From Enoplosus armatus (taxonomy: Eukaryota > Chordata > Actinopteri > Centrarchiformes > Enoplosidae), in the NCBI RefSeq assembly GCF_043641665.1, contig NC_092180.1:3906391-3970390 (forward strand): a stretch of DNA of 64,000 nt, in the 5' to 3' direction. The notes below the pieces were generated by a model. The model was not told where the DNA came from, did no database searches, and worked only from the letters and a program-made list of their open reading frames with translations. Each line of letters opens with the position of its first letter. Position 1 is the stretch's first letter. Of this stretch, positions 63,622 to 64,000 are shown piece by piece. Made by a program: the position numbers and the translations under genes.

Positions 63622-64000
63622 GCGCTAGCTCTCTCTCCCACATACACACACACACTCTCTGGTACCTGTGAGAGCCTCTCATGTGCGGCTAAGGGTGCCA
63701 TTGAGGGAGACGGGAGGGAGAATGGGCCGTGAGGGACAAACAATCCTGAGGAGTCTATCATTCTGTGTGGTGTTGTCTTAGGGCCTGAATAGAGCCAGTG
63801 TGACCTGCCCACCACCACCCCCACCCCCCACCTACTCCTCCTCCTCCTCTTCTTCTCTTCTCCATCTACCCCTCCTATCTGCTGCCAGCCACTCCACCAC
63901 TACCACCACCCAGCATCTCCCACCATCCTGCCAGTAAGAGCCTTATCGTCAGCATCACTTTCACAAACAAGCGACTATCTCTTCCAGCCAGGGTCCTCAT

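Larger units (their letters stand above)
51191..64000. other. Intergenic region upstream of dbx1
   Basis: 12.8 kb with no recognised gene. AT-rich, motif-dense stretches that look like conserved non-coding elements occur near 53830-53960, 55600-55690, 56320-56480 and 60230-60900. Repeat fragments are at 54400-54720 and 61960-62680, and (CA)n at 53219, 55939 and 63582. Two weak exon-like open stretches are at 58.33-58.45 kb (minus) and 58.64-58.81 kb (plus). The right end gives no sign of the next gene. Confidence 0.65.

Overview
The window is vertebrate nuclear DNA, most likely from a ray-finned (teleost, percomorph-like) fish. Three things point to this: conserved multi-exon genes with GT-AG introns, very dense (CA)n/(GT)n microsatellites, and remnants of short dispersed repeats typical of fish genomes. 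There are no bacterial-type operons and no viral genes.

From base 1 to about 47,680 the plus strand carries the 3' two-thirds of neuron navigator 2 (nav2). Thirty coding exons can be joined in frame from 4564 to 44903 (1,595 residues plus stop). The 5' exons, including the actin-binding CH domain, lie upstream of the window. The visible part encodes the long Ser-rich cytoskeleton-binding region (exons 1-11), a coiled coil (12-15), a basic Ser-rich linker with a polyGln tract and a 9-nt microexon (16-18), a second coiled coil (19-20) and the C-terminal AAA-type ATPase module (22-29). The C-terminus is the characteristic navigator tail. A 2.8-kb 3' UTR follows, containing a tetranucleotide repeat and a strong GC-rich hairpin.

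From about 47,740 to 51,035 the minus strand carries a complete four-exon developing brain homeobox gene (dbx1, probably the a-type teleost copy). It encodes 320 residues with an eh1-like repressor motif, a homeodomain split by an intron after Gln-44 and an acidic tail, and has a TATA box and a CCAAT box. nav2 and dbx1 are convergent and their polyadenylation signals are only about 95 bp apart. The same tail-to-tail NAV2-DBX1 order is known on human chromosome 11p15, so this is conserved synteny.

From 51,067 to 64,000 no gene is recognised. This region lies upstream of dbx1 and probably holds its enhancers: several AT-rich, motif-dense blocks look like conserved non-coding elements, and there are repeat fragments and two weak exon-like open stretches near 58.3-58.8 kb.

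The most interesting signals concern RNA processing. (AC)n tracts sit just after several nav2 donors and (GT)n tracts just before several acceptors. One intron has both, the configuration associated with structure-assisted splicing in fish. There are also microexons, an acceptor fused to a perfect donor, inverted dispersed repeats around exons 6-9, and a duplicated acceptor tract in dbx1.
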